Assembly: GCF_003286085.1 (NCBI RefSeq)
Contig: NW_020825288.1
Location: 20,274,001 to 20,338,000 of the forward strand
DNA from: Drosophila persimilis
Taxonomy: Eukaryota; Arthropoda; Insecta; Diptera; Drosophilidae
DNA: 64,000 nucleotides
Direction: 5' to 3'
Part shown: positions 24,514 to 38,400 of the stretch, piece after piece
How the letters are laid out: every line of letters begins with the position of its first letter
Numbering within the stretch: position 1 is the first letter of the stretch
The notes under the pieces: model-generated
Told to the model about the DNA's origin: nothing
Seen by the model: only the letters and a program-made list of their open reading frames with translations
The model's database searches: none
Made by a program: the position numbers and the translations under genes

Positions 24514-26528
24514 GTAAGTTGAAACCAAGGTCCCCAAAAACCTAGCCCCCAACCCGTACGTAATTTACCAATTTCATTATTAACTTTGATAGAAATCAAA
24601 CAACAAAATACTTAAAAAGCCAGCATCCAACTCAAACGCCGTAACCGTAACCCCAAAAAACCTAATATTCAAACCGAGATACTCACAGACACAGAGAAAC
24701 ACACACAGCTATCCGCAAAATGTACAATGAGATATATCTGCGGAGTTCTTCATTTCATTCAATGACTTTTGGTGGTCCCTATTCAAACAACTCCAAACAA
24801 ATTCAAGCCCCGACTCGATGACACTCCAAACGTCAACTCGAACAAATTTTTTCCCCGTCTCTGCCTTGCCGGTCGGTGTCTTGCCTCTCGCTGTGATAAG
24901 TTCACTTGACAATGAGTTGCAACAAAGAGCCCAAAAGCCAGGCAGGCCAAGATGGTATACGGTACCCCCGGAGACGGTAGTGAATACTCAAGTAGAAAAT
25001 TTGAAATTCATTTAACAAAACTAATTTCAATTGTTGCACTTTTGGCCCGAACGGCCAGTAGAATCCCAAAGAATAAGTACGTCGTTGTGAGATCTTTGAG
25101 ATTTTCCTTGGCGCCATCCCAAGTGGCCTAGAAAAATGCTGTATTTGTTTTGAATATTGAAAGAAAGTGATAGTGGGTTGCCCAGAGGAGGGGCCAGATT
25201 TAATGATTAGGGAAACTGGCAAAGGAAAGTTAAAAATTGGGAGAATTCGTATATGGGTCAATGCTCTGAAGACTGAATTTTCAGGAATATTGAGGCAAAG
25301 CATTGTTTGAAAATATATGCAGTACGAATTTAAATTACAAAAAAATAGTCTGCAAATTTTTTTCATCTGAGTCAGTTGGACAATCGTTGCTATATTTTTT
25401 ATATTCAGTCTAGATTAGGATGGAAAATTTTAATTTAAAATCGGATTTATTAAAGCTTAATTTCGCTTGATAATGCATAGATATTCACAGCTCTGAACAA
25501 GAATTTCGAGTAGTAGAGATAAAGTTTTTCCATTGAAAGACAAATAGAAAAATCTTCGCTTCCCTTAAACAACAGTCATTAATAGTGGCTGCTCAGCCTT
25601 AGAAAATAACATTTAAATTCAGCATAAAACACCTCACACAATCAGCATTGAAATCCCGTAAAAGTGTACAATACTTCTTCAAATTTATTTCGAAAGAAAC
25701 AAACCGATAAAACAGAAAAAAGAAGATTTCCCTTTATACAAACAACTATTATATTTCCAATCCCTGCTCTCTCTCTCTCTCTCTCTCTATCTGTATGGCC
25801 GCTAGGCATAATCGTAATTTGATTGATCATTATTGAGGACTTAACGAGTTTCCGATATGATCAACATAGATATTAACCCACTGAGTGTTTAGTATTTGTG
25901 TTGTTAGACATTTCATTAACCTCTAGTTACTGATCCGCCAGGAGAGGCCGAAGCCAAATCAAATGTCATAAATCATTTTCGAGCTGCCTCCTCCACCGAA
26001 CTCCTTATGCAATCAAATGTTCAAATAAAAAATATACCATATCAAAAGCGCCAACTCATCAGAGAAGAGGGGAAGGGGAAGGGGAATGGTAGCGGGAGGG
26101 TAAAGACTGGGGAGACGTCTCCGCATTGGGGGTACTCCGGAGTCCGGACAATTGTTCAAATACGACTCGATAACAATGCAAATCAATTCTTTGGATTGAC
26201 TCGCCTTCAAACAATTCAAACAATATCTTGAACTATTTTCAACTATTATCTGTATCTCCGTGTACGGGATCTGTGTGCTACATCTGTGTGTGTTTTGGGA
26301 CTGGCCAAAAGGGAGAAAAAATAATAACAAAAACCGACCTAATCAACAATTGTTGTTCCATTTCATTAGCAAATCGAAAAAAATAGAGTCTGCAGACTTT
26401 CATTAAGATCTACATATTGATTGATATTTTTTTTATTTTCCATTGTTGTTGGCACACAAATTTTTGCCCAAATAACCGTGACAATCTGCGACTAAGACGA
26501 AAATTGCCCTGTCATTTCTTACTTTTAG
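24514..26528 (+). other. dysf: Candidate 5' UTR intron of dysf
   Basis: The donor is GTAAGT at 24514 after AAAGAG. The acceptor is a pyrimidine-rich run ending TTACTTTTAG at 26528, 42 nt before the dysf start codon. Fly bHLH-PAS genes often have non-coding first exons. The acceptor is the better supported end. Which upstream exon joins it, and where transcription starts, cannot be decided from sequence. Confidence 0.35.
25767..25788. repeat. (CT)11 microsatellite
   Basis: Perfect dinucleotide run. It could also bind GAGA factor. Confidence 0.95.
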
Positions 26529-26570
26529 AATTGAGATTAAATATTTGCGAACGTGCGACGACGCCACGAC

Positions 26571-26926
26571 ATGTATGCGGATAATAAACGTGGCCTAGAC
26601 AAGGTGACGGCTGCCACCGCGCCTACCATTGCCCTCCAACAGCAGCAGCAACAACAACAACAGCAGCAGCATATGCACCATCATGTGTTGCAGTTGCAAC
26701 AGCAGCAACAACAACAGCAGCAGCAGCAGCAGCAACAACTCCAACAGCATCAGCATTTGCAGCATCAAATGCATACGCATCATAATTTCCAGCCACACGA
26801 AACAACAGCAACATTGTCACAGCAGCAGCAACAGCAACATATGCAACAGCAACAGCAGCAACACCAACAGACAGTACAACAGCAGCAGCAACAGCAACAG
26901 CAACAGACAGCCGGCATGTTTACAAG
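26571..26926 (+). CDS. dysf: dysf coding exon 1 (Gln-rich N-terminus)
   Basis: This encodes residues 1-118 and two bases of R119. It begins MYADNKRGLDKVTAATAPT. From residue 23 to about 112 it is mainly glutamine encoded by mixed CAG/CAA, with His and Leu interruptions. The donor is ACAAG then GTAAGT. Gln/His frames on the other strand here are shadows of the repeat. Confidence 0.92.
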
Positions 26927-29900
26927 GTAAGTTCTTAGCGCCAACATTCTACCCGAAACCCCTCCCTCCATGAGAGGGACCCCCTTTGGAGACCTTATCA
27001 TCAACCTCCCCGCCCAGCCAGGCACGCATCAGGAACTGCCTGCCCAAACATGCAAACTTTTAATTTCAATTTGTTTCGCACGCTTCGATATTTGTCAATT
27101 CGGATTTGAAATACGAGGCCAAGTTCGCATTCGAGGCCCAAGCCATTCTCCCCACAAAAAGGTACTCCTTTCGGTTTCTCGTCAGGGGATTTCTCTGCAT
27201 GTTTCTTCCGATTTTCTCTTTGTTTTTGTTGCTTTTCGGTTAGTTCTTCTGCTGCTGCGGAGGCTGCTGCTTCTGCTGCTGCTGCCGGTTTTAATGGCCT
27301 CTTGTATTGGCAACTTGTAGTTCGCATTTATCTGGCTCTCGTAATCTTCTCAGCCAGCCCCAATCCACTCTGCGTACCCGTACCTTGTACCCCGTACCCA
27401 CAGCGCCAATTCGCGAAAAGACAAAAAAAAACGCGCAAAATTCACTCTGAACTGAAGCTGAGACTCCAGCTAAGACTGGAGCTGGAGCTGGAGCTGAGGC
27501 TGGAGCTGGAGCTGAAGATGCTGTGCCATTTTATTTAGCTCCAATTAATTAGTGCTTCAAATGTTTTGCCATAAGTTAAACCCGCACAGTGCGATTGACA
27601 TTACCACGTTGGCAATCGGACGTCCACTAAGACCGTCGACGACGACGGCGACAACGACTACGAAGATCCAAAATAAAAGGCGTCTCCACACCACCAGCAC
27701 CAGCACCACCAACAACAACAACGTTGCGGAGATGCCAACAGAGTTAGGCACATCTCCTGGCTGCTGCTGCCGTTGCTTCTGAAATGTGTAAAACTCACGT
27801 GTGATGTTGTTGATGGCTCGTTCTTTGTTCGTTTCGCTTTTCTTTTTTGTTCCTTGCAGCGCCTTGCAGCAGTGCCAGAACTCTTTCTTCTTTCGTGTGG
27901 GTAGGTGTTGGCTCTTAGCTCTTGGCTCTTTTCTGTTGCCTTTTGGGTGGGTGTAACATTTGCTGGTGGCGAGCGAGCGGAAGCGGTATCCCCATAGAAA
28001 TTAGACCATTTTGTAGTAGCAACTGAGCGGAACCATTAACCAATTGATAAGTCCCAGACGGTGACGAGCAGGCGACACGAAGCACTCCGAGCAGTGTGAA
28101 GAGTACAGAAGGGAGAACAAAAAGGAGAACTTTGCAAGAAAATCAATTAATTAATCTTCGTCGAACTATCTAAATTGGAGAAATTAGATTTTGTTGGCCG
28201 GGATTGTTTGAGATTGACAGATTAGGTTCAAGAAGCATCGACCCATAGCAACGATAGTTTGATAAAAATATATCGTTGAGAATTCTAGAAACCCTTTTAC
28301 AATAATTGATAGAAACATAAATTCGAATGCAACCCCCGGCTCACTCGCTCGCGCCGATATGAGTAAAATATCGGACGACGACCCAAAACTTTTGCCATAT
28401 AATAGAGAAACTAGCTAGTTGCTGATTATAAACCGATATACGCATTAAGTTTGAGAAAAAAAGATAAGGTACAAAAATTAAATCTTGAAACGTCCCTTAG
28501 TTCTTCAGAATAGGTACAAATGTAAATCCATAGTTCTATGTACTCCAACGACTATATGTATAATTAAAAAAGGACATCGATATACAATATACATGACTAG
28601 ACATAAAGATCAAGATTTTACATATAAACATAACAGGGCAAGTATAACTTAAAGTACAATTTGTTGGAACATCAGTTATCTTATGATAAATATTGCAATA
28701 GATAATAAATAATAAAATATATAAATTTAAGTTACTAGTTGCCAGTTCATTCATTTGATTCATACGCGACGTGACCCATCAAAACTATCAATTAACACAT
28801 GACATATTTGGAATTCCAGAGCTTAAAACCTAAGAGCCCCTTCCCCCTAAAATAAAGTTCATTGTTCGCACGGGAAAGCAGCACGCGCTCTTTCAAATAC
28901 ATACAGATACAAGTATAGATAGAGATACAAATACATATACATGTGCAGATGTATTGTAATGCTAGAAATGGTGGTAAAAACGGATCGGGTAGATTTCTAT
29001 AAATATTTTCATGCTCCAACAAGAAATGCCAACAAAACGGCCGCTCACAAAACTGAAACAAACAACCGTTAAACAACGAAAACTATATCAATATGCTCTA
29101 AATAATAAATGACACTAATTAAAACGAAGAAAACTTGGTGTTTGTTGTTTTTAACACATCCAGCAGTGCCACTAGTCGAGCAGTAGAGTCAACAAACCTC
29201 GAACCACTCCACTCCCAGAAGGAAACCAACCAAAGCCAAGGAAAACCCAGAGTCAAAGCCAAAGACGCCTCTGAGCCAGCCGCTGAGATGCATTCGGAAG
29301 GGGCATTTGGTAGAGGGGTGCTTCCTGAGTGAAACTAACCGAAACCGTTGCGTTGCGTATGGTGTGTGGTTTGTACGGTTTGTGTCTATGTTTGTGTTTG
29401 TGTGTTGGGCCTGAGCCTGTGCCTGTGCCGATGGGTGTTAATTTTGGCAATTAGCATACCCCCTCAGATACAGATACAATTTTTGTATCTGTAACACTGC
29501 ATAGGGCTCTCTGCTGGCTCTCTGGCGGCTCTGACAGCAATTTTATGCTGCTAATTTCATTAACACATTTCTCGAGAAAAGCGAGCAGCCCGGCGGGCAA
29601 TGCTATTTACCCAAGTTGGGATATTAGACATTGGTGCAGTGGATGTTGCACCACATATAAATGTTATGGATCGCACACTCGTACACTGGAAATTATGTGT
29701 GGCACGGGGAAAGGTATTCCACTGAGATTAAAGCTTGCAGCTGCAGACTGATTTCTTCCTCTAGTCTATTATCTTTTTGTCAGTGCATGACTTCCTCCAT
29801 CTAATTTCTTTGATCAATATTTGGTGACGCGCGTCGAAACTGATCTGTGTATGCTCTCATCTGACCAGTCATTTCTCTGCTCGAATATGAAATGCTGAGC

Positions 29901-32397
29901 AAATAAGTGCGCCGCCTCCACCCTGGGGCTAAGATGCAAAGAAACTTTGCCCTGGGGCTTACCAAATTATTTAGTTGCGGCATCCTTGTGCTAATTGCCT
30001 GACGGTAAAGTGCAGCATTCTCAGCCGCCTCTGCCGCTGCCCAAGCCTCAGCCGCAGCCTCAGCAGCCAGGCTAACCATCAATCCCGTGAGTCTCAGGCC
30101 CAGAGTTGGTAGCAGATTCGAAGTAGCAGCATAGTTGGGGTAATTTCTGGCCAAGCCACCGCCGGGCACAAAATATACTCGTACAGACCCAGACCCGATA
30201 CCGAGACCAAGAACCCCAAAGAGCCCAAGTCATGGGAAAATTTCCGTACACACACAATTTGGGGTTTGGCTTACGCTTACAGGGGAGAGAGAGAGGAGAA
30301 TCTGGTGGAGGAGGAAGAGGAGCCGGAGCTGGAACTCAGGGTAGAGGAAAAAACTCAGTTTCGCACGCAAATTAAGATAATCGAAAGCAAATGCAGCAAC
30401 GGTAGCAGCTCTCCATGGTTAGGCTCGAAAAAAAAAAAAGGAAAAAAGAAAAAAAGAAACGGGTTTAGTACCCGGTAGCAACAAATCATAAAAATATGAA
30501 AAATTATGCGGCGGCGTCGGTGGCAACAGCAACAGCAACAGCACCAACAGTTCCTGCCACAAATGACGATATCCAACCAAGTCCAGACCAAACCGAGCCG
30601 ATGACGACGTCGTCATCATCATCGAAGTGTGCTTTTGGCAGTCCATCATTAAATTGTGGCTAAGATTCCAATCAAACATACAAGACAAGGGGAAGAATCG
30701 AACCGGAGCAGCCAGCCGCATCAACGGTAGCCACTTGGATTCATTTCTTTTGAGGCAATGAAATTTCAGCTGCGGTCGCCTCTTGCGCTTCGCTGTGGTG
30801 TGGTTTTGGATTTTTACAAATATATGCGTCAAAATAAACAGTAGCTACTGCCCGCCAGACTTCTTTATGAGCTTTTGAGAGCAGTAAATTATATGGCTAC
30901 GACTTGCGGGGCTACCACAAGCTCGTAGCTAGCCTAATTGATTGATTTAATTGAAGGATGGGTTAAGGATATGGATTTGTGGCTGTCCTTGAGGCTTTTG
31001 TGGAGATCTGAATAGTTTTTAGTTTGAGTTTTGAGATGTCGTTGGTAGCCATTAAGTCGAGTTGTACTTCTGATAATATCCCTTATAATATTCACTATCT
31101 TTTTGTATACCAAACTAGCTACATATATCCTAAGTAGCGGTTGTGCTTTGTCTCTCTCTTTCTCTCTAAGTTTTTCCCATCTCTTATGAAAAGTGCGAGC
31201 AAAATTGAGAGAGATACTATACCAATACTGTTCTACAGATCATGAAATATGGTACTAAAACTCCCTGAAATGAGAGTTTTAAAGTTCTAGTAGTGCCAAA
31301 AAGATTTTAGCCCTATAGAAAATCAAAGCTTCAGACTATAATTCATACCAATCAGAGACATTATTCGAATAGCTTCCTACATGAAATGACAGCTGGTTAC
31401 GACAGAAATCTTCTCTCATCCAGCCACTAAGCATTATTTAGTAGATCAACCGTACATTTATCAGTGGATATCAATCAGAGTCCTTAACCGAATGACAGCC
31501 CATCGAAAGATCTGCGATCGCTCACACATGGCTCTTCTTCACTTCTGCCACTAAGCTGCCTACATTACACAGTGGATCATATGCCTGCATCTAGGGGCAT
31601 GGTATCCCGTCTATCCCAAGCAGAGAGCTTGGCCTGCTGCTCCTCCTCCATCAATACACACCTGAGGCAACTCTTACCTATGGCCTGCCATATAATTTGG
31701 TTAAAGGCCGCAACCAACCGCTGAGCACCCCATGGTTATTAGATGGCCAACATTCAGCCAGCTTTTTGCAAGTCTTTTTTTTTCTTTAGTTTTTTGTTGT
31801 GTACTAAACGTCGCCCCGATGCTAATCTGTAGGTGTGTGTGTGTGTGTATATGTGTGAGAGAGTGTGTTTGGGGCACGCAGCGCGGTGGAAAAGGTATCG
31901 ATTACTGCCACCGACTTACGCAGAATACAATAAGGCACCCGCGCGAACTAAAGACTCTGGGGAGGAGAGAGCGGTGTGGTCCTGCAGGCCAAACAAGTGT
32001 TTCTCACACAGAATTCCAAGAAATCCTCGGAAACCGAAAAATGGAAAGCATTGTGCGGCGCCTGGGCAATTAATTTGACTCAGGTCGGGCCCGGGCCAGG
32101 GACCGGGACTTGGTGTGGGTTCAGCTGAGGTTGGGTTTAGGGTTACCCAAAGCTCAGACTGGAGCCCGACTCGGACTCGGACTCGGACCCGAGAGTCGGA
32201 GAACTGCCCATCAGTTTGAGGGTCTGGCATTCATTATACGCCGTTTTGCACTATTTTTTTGTTCCTGCAGTCAGAGTCAGATGCTGCTGCAAAGATGCCG
32301 AAAGAGAAAGAGGGAGGCAGAAATCATTAGAGCTGCCCGCAAGCCCAATACCCTGGCCAAACTATATCGTGGGAATATGGCAAATAAACTCGCCCAA

Positions 32398-32434
<37 letters not shown>

Positions 32435-35400
32435 CAGATCCGAGCAGAGCAGAGCAGAAATCGAATGGGAGTGAGAGAGAGATATCTAGTCGGGGGACTA
32501 GACAATTCGCACAAGTCAAGCCAAAGACAAGACGCTCCAGGAAAAGTGCAATAAAAATTTGCGCAAATTTCGTGTTTCTCTTGGCCTGCAATTGGTATTG
32601 ACTGACTCTCGGCGAATTGAACTCAGTTGGAGTCTAAGTCGGAGTTGGAGTTTGACTCTGGGAGTCTCTGGTATCTGGTATATCTGGGGCTGGGACTCGA
32701 CTTGTCTTGGACTGACGCCCCTGATGCATATTAAAACTCGACTTTGGATTGATACGTGGCCCTTCTCTGGTGGTGAGGGTGATGGAGTTAGTTTGCAGCA
32801 AGTTCTTGTGATTTATTTGCTGCACAAATTTTTACGATGGCGCTCTGAGGGCCCTCTCCATAAAATCACTCAGAAGAAGATCGCAGGACTGCGCCCATAG
32901 ATGAGCATTTAAAATCCATTTAAGTTAATAGTTTGGCATTATATTTCTCTGGTCTCTGGTCTCGCAGGTCTCGCTGGTCTTTCTGGTGGTTTATGTGCTA
33001 ATTAGTGAGAGACTACGATTGGCATTGGGGATCGGATCATTGGAATCATCGCAGGCATCACAATCGAACTGGAACAAGATCTGTGCCTAATTTCTCCAGA
33101 GCACGTTAAGTTTTTGGGGTCTGGGGCTTTATCTAGTCGAGCGTCGACGGTACTACCTCCGCCAGAGCGGTCCTGGCTTGATTAAGATCTTTCGAGTGCT
33201 CGCAAGAGGATCCCCAGTCAGAGATTAAACATGTGGTTGTGGCTGTGGCTATGGTCCTCTGGGGTCTCTGGCTGGTTCCACCACCAACGCGCAGTGGGTC
33301 TGGGGCAGTGGCTACTGTCTGCTCGATGATCCCACACCCGCCTCCAAGGCATACTCTGCTCGGTGATGCTGCTGCTGCTGCTGCTGCTGACGCCTCGCTA
33401 AGAATCGTGTTTATGCTTTTAATTAGCAACAACAACTTGTACAGTAGTTGCCACAACAACAACAGCAACACAGCAACGGCAACGGCAACAAGTTGGTGCT
33501 ACTTAGTGCAGATTTCAAGGTAGCGATAGATATATTAAGAAATGTTGACATGTCTCGCTCACTCAGATAAATTTTGATGTAGATTACAGGCAGCCCCCGG
33601 ATCGCCACGAAAGGCCCCAAAAGATGCGCGGGAGTCCGTCCGTCCGTTCCGCTCCTATCCAGATAAATCTCATTTCATCCTCTCCTCTCCTCTCCTCTGG
33701 TTGTGGCCGTAGCCATTAACACGTTTTTGGGCTTTATTTTGTTGAGGTTAATTTTGTTTCTTTTTTTTTTGGCATGCATTACGAAAAGGATGATGGCATT
33801 ATCATATTATCGCCCATGCTACTGGAATCTTGTTTATGATAAATATTTGCTAGACTTATTAATTATGCCACAAATAGCCAGGTCAGATAAGAAGATTGCA
33901 AAAGCTTTAGACATTTTTAAGTAGCTAATTGGAAAAAGTGACGGGGAATGTTCCCACATGGGCGTGTGGGAGGATGGGAGTGGGACTGCCCCAAAGATGG
34001 TATTTCAAAGTTATTGATCGTGCTGAGAGATTTCCCATGTACATATATTTCAGAGGTTTCATAAGCATTTCTGTAAACATTTAGCAGTAGGACCCTTCAC
34101 CACGACCATATCAAATCCCACACGGCCAACAATCGCCCTTCTCCTTGCCAAACATGTGAACCATATGTCAGGAGGTCTGACCACAATCGCAGCATTTAAA
34201 TCAATATTCATTTTAATTGTACAAATCACCTTGACTTAAATGTGTGTGCGAGAGCCGAGCCACTCGACCACTCAATTCTGGGCCAAGCCAAATCTGTTCT
34301 ATTATGGCCAAGACGCACAGAGGGACCGGGGGCCCACCGCAACGGCAGAAAACGCGATGAATATTTCAAAGCCAGAAGGCGAACGCGCCGATCCGTTGGC
34401 CCCCAGGCCGTGGATGGCGTTCGGTTCACTTTGCATGCCTCGCCGCCGGTTGTTGCATGCAACACTCAACTCACACTCTCGTACTCGCACACAGAGCCGC
34501 GGTTGCAGATACACACGGACACAGTGAGATTGTTTTAAATGTTAACATGGCCATTTAGAGGCAATAACAGCGGCAAAATGGCAGACAGTCGACAACGGTC
34601 GACGAGAAAGCCAAAAAGGCGCGGGCACTTGCTGTTATTACAACAATATTACCAATATTTATCAAAGCTCTCTCGCTGGCTTGCAAAATCTCAATCCTCT
34701 CACCCTCACCCCCCATCACCCACCGGCACCGCTGACCCACCGGGCAACAACTACAACAATGGCCCGATCGACGTCAGCATAAATAAAAATGCTCATACGC
34801 CGCATGCGCCATAGAGGACGCGGACGCGGACGCAGACGCAGACGCCGCTGCATAAAAAGACAAATTTATGATTTATGAATTCAACCTTGTAAATAATATG
34901 CTCACAAAAGTACACACGGACAGTTCTGCTAAACGTTTGTGCAGCTCCGCCGCTTGCAACAACAAGCATAACGAATGAACAACCAACCAACAATCCAGCA
35001 AACTGAGACTGACCAACCTACTTGCACAATTTTTCCGCACAAGGCATGTGGCAAGTGTGCCCCACATCAACCACACTGCCTGCAAGAACCACTGCAAACA
35101 ACCGAAGCACCACAGCAAGAGCAACAGAAACAGCCACAACTTACTGCTTGTTGTATGATTTTTAAATGCGCGATGAGTTATTTATGCATCGGGCATCGGG
35201 CTTTGGTATGTGCGATCCATCGTTAACCCACTGTTGCCAGCGGCTGCGATTTAAGAATCACTTAATAATAAATGGCACCTCATTGAGAAACAAAAGTACA
35301 TCAATATAATTTTGTACCTATGCAATAATAAATTATATGCGGTACAAATTTTCTCTCCTTAAACACTATTAGGCTGTTACTGGAAAGTTGGCAAGTTTTA

Positions 35401-38400
35401 GCCATGCTGAGAGATAAAGACTCCATGATCGTTAGAATAGCCATAGAATTAGAATACGATAAATGTCTCAAACAAGTCTATCGGCTTTCAAGCATTATTA
35501 CCAAATTTCCATTTAAAATTAAAGAATTAAACCAGTTTTCAATAGGGGCTTACAGACAAATATTAATGTTGTATTATTTGCATAATAAGCACATACATAA
35601 ATCACAAAATTAAGACTTAATTAACCTTTTTGTTTTATTTTATACTCTACTTTATTAAATAAAAAACTAAGCAGTACTACTCACAAGAAAAATTTAAATT
35701 AGTAATTGAGTTTCAAATAAGTAACTTAAGTAAGTCAAAGTTGGAATTTCCTCAATACACCCAAACAAATCATCTCGCGAATTCCTTTAAAATTCTTTAG
35801 AAACTGGTGGACCATTCCCATTACCATATACCACTACTCAAGGAAGGATTAGCTCTTTTAACATCAATGTACCGTTACAGAACTATTAACATTCTTTAAG
35901 AAAGAAAACCCAATTGTTGCATTTACTTATTTTACATTTATGTAGATATTTTTCTATTAAGTTATTAGCTAGCAATATAAAGACAAAAGAAAGGTTTCCA
36001 CGAATTCCCAGAATTGCTTAAGAATTCCCTACCAATTCCATTAGCATACACAAAGCTCCTTAGTGGGTTAAAGCCGACTGACAGTCAGTGCGAAGGAGAC
36101 ACACTCACATGGGCCTCACAGTGGTACAGTGGAACACACCCGAGTAGGCGGCTGTGAAAACACATGCCTGGTCTGGGCCGGCGGCTAGTTATGTGTGGTG
36201 TCCGCTGGCCGCTGTCTGTGGTGTCTGGTGTGTCTGCTTATTAAGCTGTAGCTGTGAACGTGCTCATATATTCTAATTGTTTCCTTATGCCTCTCTTAAC
36301 CGAGTTCTGTTTCTTTTTCCCGGCTCCGTTGCAGGTTCGATGCCAACAAATCGACCAAGGGCGCCTCCAAGATGCGACGAGATCTTATAAATGCCGAGAT
36401 AGCCAATCTGAGGGATCTGCTGCCATTGCCGCAATCGACGCGCCAGCGTCTCTCGCAGCTGCAGCTGATGGCGCTGGTCTGTGTGTATGTGCGGAAAGCC
36501 AACTATTTTCAACAAGGTAAGCGCCCGATCCCCGAACCCCCAAAGCCCCCAGAGCCCGATGCATATGCATGCTGATAATTGGCTGCACGTTGATTGAATA
36601 TGCATGAGTCATGAGCAGATGGAGATGGAGATGGAGATTGTGGCCAAGATTGGGGGCCAGAGAGTCCGCGAAAGAAAGATTGAGACCCACCGCCGCCTGG
36701 CTGGCTTTCGTTTAGGCCGGAATAAACCGCTATGCGCAGGCGCATGGCTCGGTTTAAATCAACATCATTCATATGTCGAGTGTCCCTCTATCATTCGCTA
36801 ACCTGTGACTGCAACTACGACTGTGGCTGAAATTGTTTTCGGCCAAGTAATTGCCTAAGCGTCTAGGCACGCACCCAGGCGGGCCGAAATTGCCCAGAGC
36901 CCCTCTCGATGCCTCGATTCCTCGAGATGCCAGAGGAGGTCCCATCCTCCTTTAATGCGCATGCTCGCAGGTCAACGCGCAACCGAACAAGATCGTTCGC
37001 TCTTTACTTACCCACTTCTGCTGCTATTTTTTGCTGTTTTTGCTGTATTTTTTTGTGGATAATTACGAAAATTGTTTTTCAAATTAGCGTTGTGCGGTAC
37101 ATAAGCCCATAGATAACACACAAGACTCGAAAGACTCTTAACTCTCGGCTCGCATCTCGCATCTCGGCGCAGACAGAAACGGACCCGAAGGAAACCCATG
37201 TGAACTCGCGTTTTGCGCGAAACTATTGCAGATCCGTGGCATACCACACCACTGGCATGGCAGCAGCAGCACCACCAACCACCAACCCACTCCTCCACCA
37301 ACTCTGGCCTAGACCCGACCCGCTCTACGACTATGTCTGGGGCCAGGCAATTTCACAATTGCAATGGTAACAACGAGCGTCTGCCTGGCATTGCTATAAA
37401 TATTGCGATAAATCAAAATGTGCGATTTATGTGTTCTACAAATTGCAAAAAATTAAACTTAAGTACTGCCTTTTCTCCTTCATCCACATCTCTCCATCCA
37501 CCTCTCTTTTCGGCTAAGTGTGAGAAATTGTCGGCGTTTTCGTTGGCCCGTATCTTTCGGTTATTTGGGTGTGTTGTTGCTGCCGTGGCTGTTGTTATTG
37601 TTCATTGTCATTGCACCGTTTAAAAGCATTTATAATCACAAATTGTGTTAATATTGGCACGCCATCGAAGTCGCTTTTTATTCATCCCCGTCCCCCAAGT
37701 TCAATGGATTCATTCGTTTGCTCTCTGGCGGTGTGCCTCTACGAGTACGAGTATGTGGGTGTGGCTTTCAAGATAGTCGCGATTAATGAAATACATATTT
37801 ATAAAACCAAATTGAGTTTTCAATACAATAAGAATCTTTTCTTTTCTGCTTGGTATGGCAATATCTTCAGCCCGGCGGCGGCTTAAGACGGTTTCAAGAC
37901 CGTATAATTGGCAAGCATTTAGTATTGTCATATTTGCCAGCGAATCGCAAGAGAGGCATAAAATAACTTGTGAAGTGATCACTGACTAAAAATAGTTTTC
38001 GGCTTGCCCCGTGGGTGTGATTTTAGCAAAAGATTCGTACACAACAGGGTCGATAGGCGTCTGGCAAACATCAGCATCACCTTTGTTGTTCCGTTTTTGG
38101 CTACTGGACAGGTTTGAAATAGGGTGCTATTCTAAGTTCAAATAATTTGTAAAATCAATATTGCGGTACGTCTTTTATTGTTTGGCTCATTAGACAACTT
38201 GCAAGTATAAGTTTATTATTTTTAATGATTTATATTTAATGATCTTAGCAGTAAAAGTGTTTATATTTTTTCGAAGAAAGCCCTTGACCGTAAATAATTT
38301 TATTTATAAACATAGTTCAGAAAAATCCTTGAAGTCGATAAGTAATAAACCTTTATTATTTAGATTTTTTCAATACAAATAATTGACTTTAGAAAAGATT

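Larger units (their letters stand above)
18058..26528. other. Gene-poor DNA upstream of dysf, part 2
   Basis: No coding exon is supported. It contains a degenerate GAGAC-type tandem tract (18842-18900), TCGTCG runs near 20026-20051, a 20-bp (ATCG)5 palindrome (21462-21481), an AT-rich block (22030-22460) and (CT)11 at 25767-25788. Near its dysf end are donor-like sites on plus at about 24055 (GATG then GTAAAT) and 24513 (AAAGAG then GTAAGT). These could end 5' UTR exons of dysf. Frames at 23149-23682 and 23702-24049 lack start or splice support as coding exons. Confidence 0.4.
26927..36334 (+). other. dysf: dysf intron 1 (9408 bp)
   Basis: This is the largest intron and separates the Gln-rich exon from the bHLH exon. 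It contains the only non-coding E-box outside the left cluster (27796), a (GGAGCT)n tract (about 27475-27512), (AC)15 at 32401-32431, (CTG)7 at 33368-33389, CTCTC pentamers at 33680-33698, a GTGT/GAGAG patch near 31832-31865 and AT-rich stretches (28440-28760, 35230-36060). No nested gene could be supported; frames at 29801-30169, 32110-32601 and 34226-34540 follow simple repeats. Its size and position make it a natural place for tracheal enhancers, but no specific enhancer can be called. Confidence 0.85.

Noticed and set aside
26595-26973. Leu-, Ala-, Ser/Asn- and Cys-rich frames over dysf exon 1
   Set aside because: They are shadows of the CAG/CAA repeat in other frames and on the other strand.
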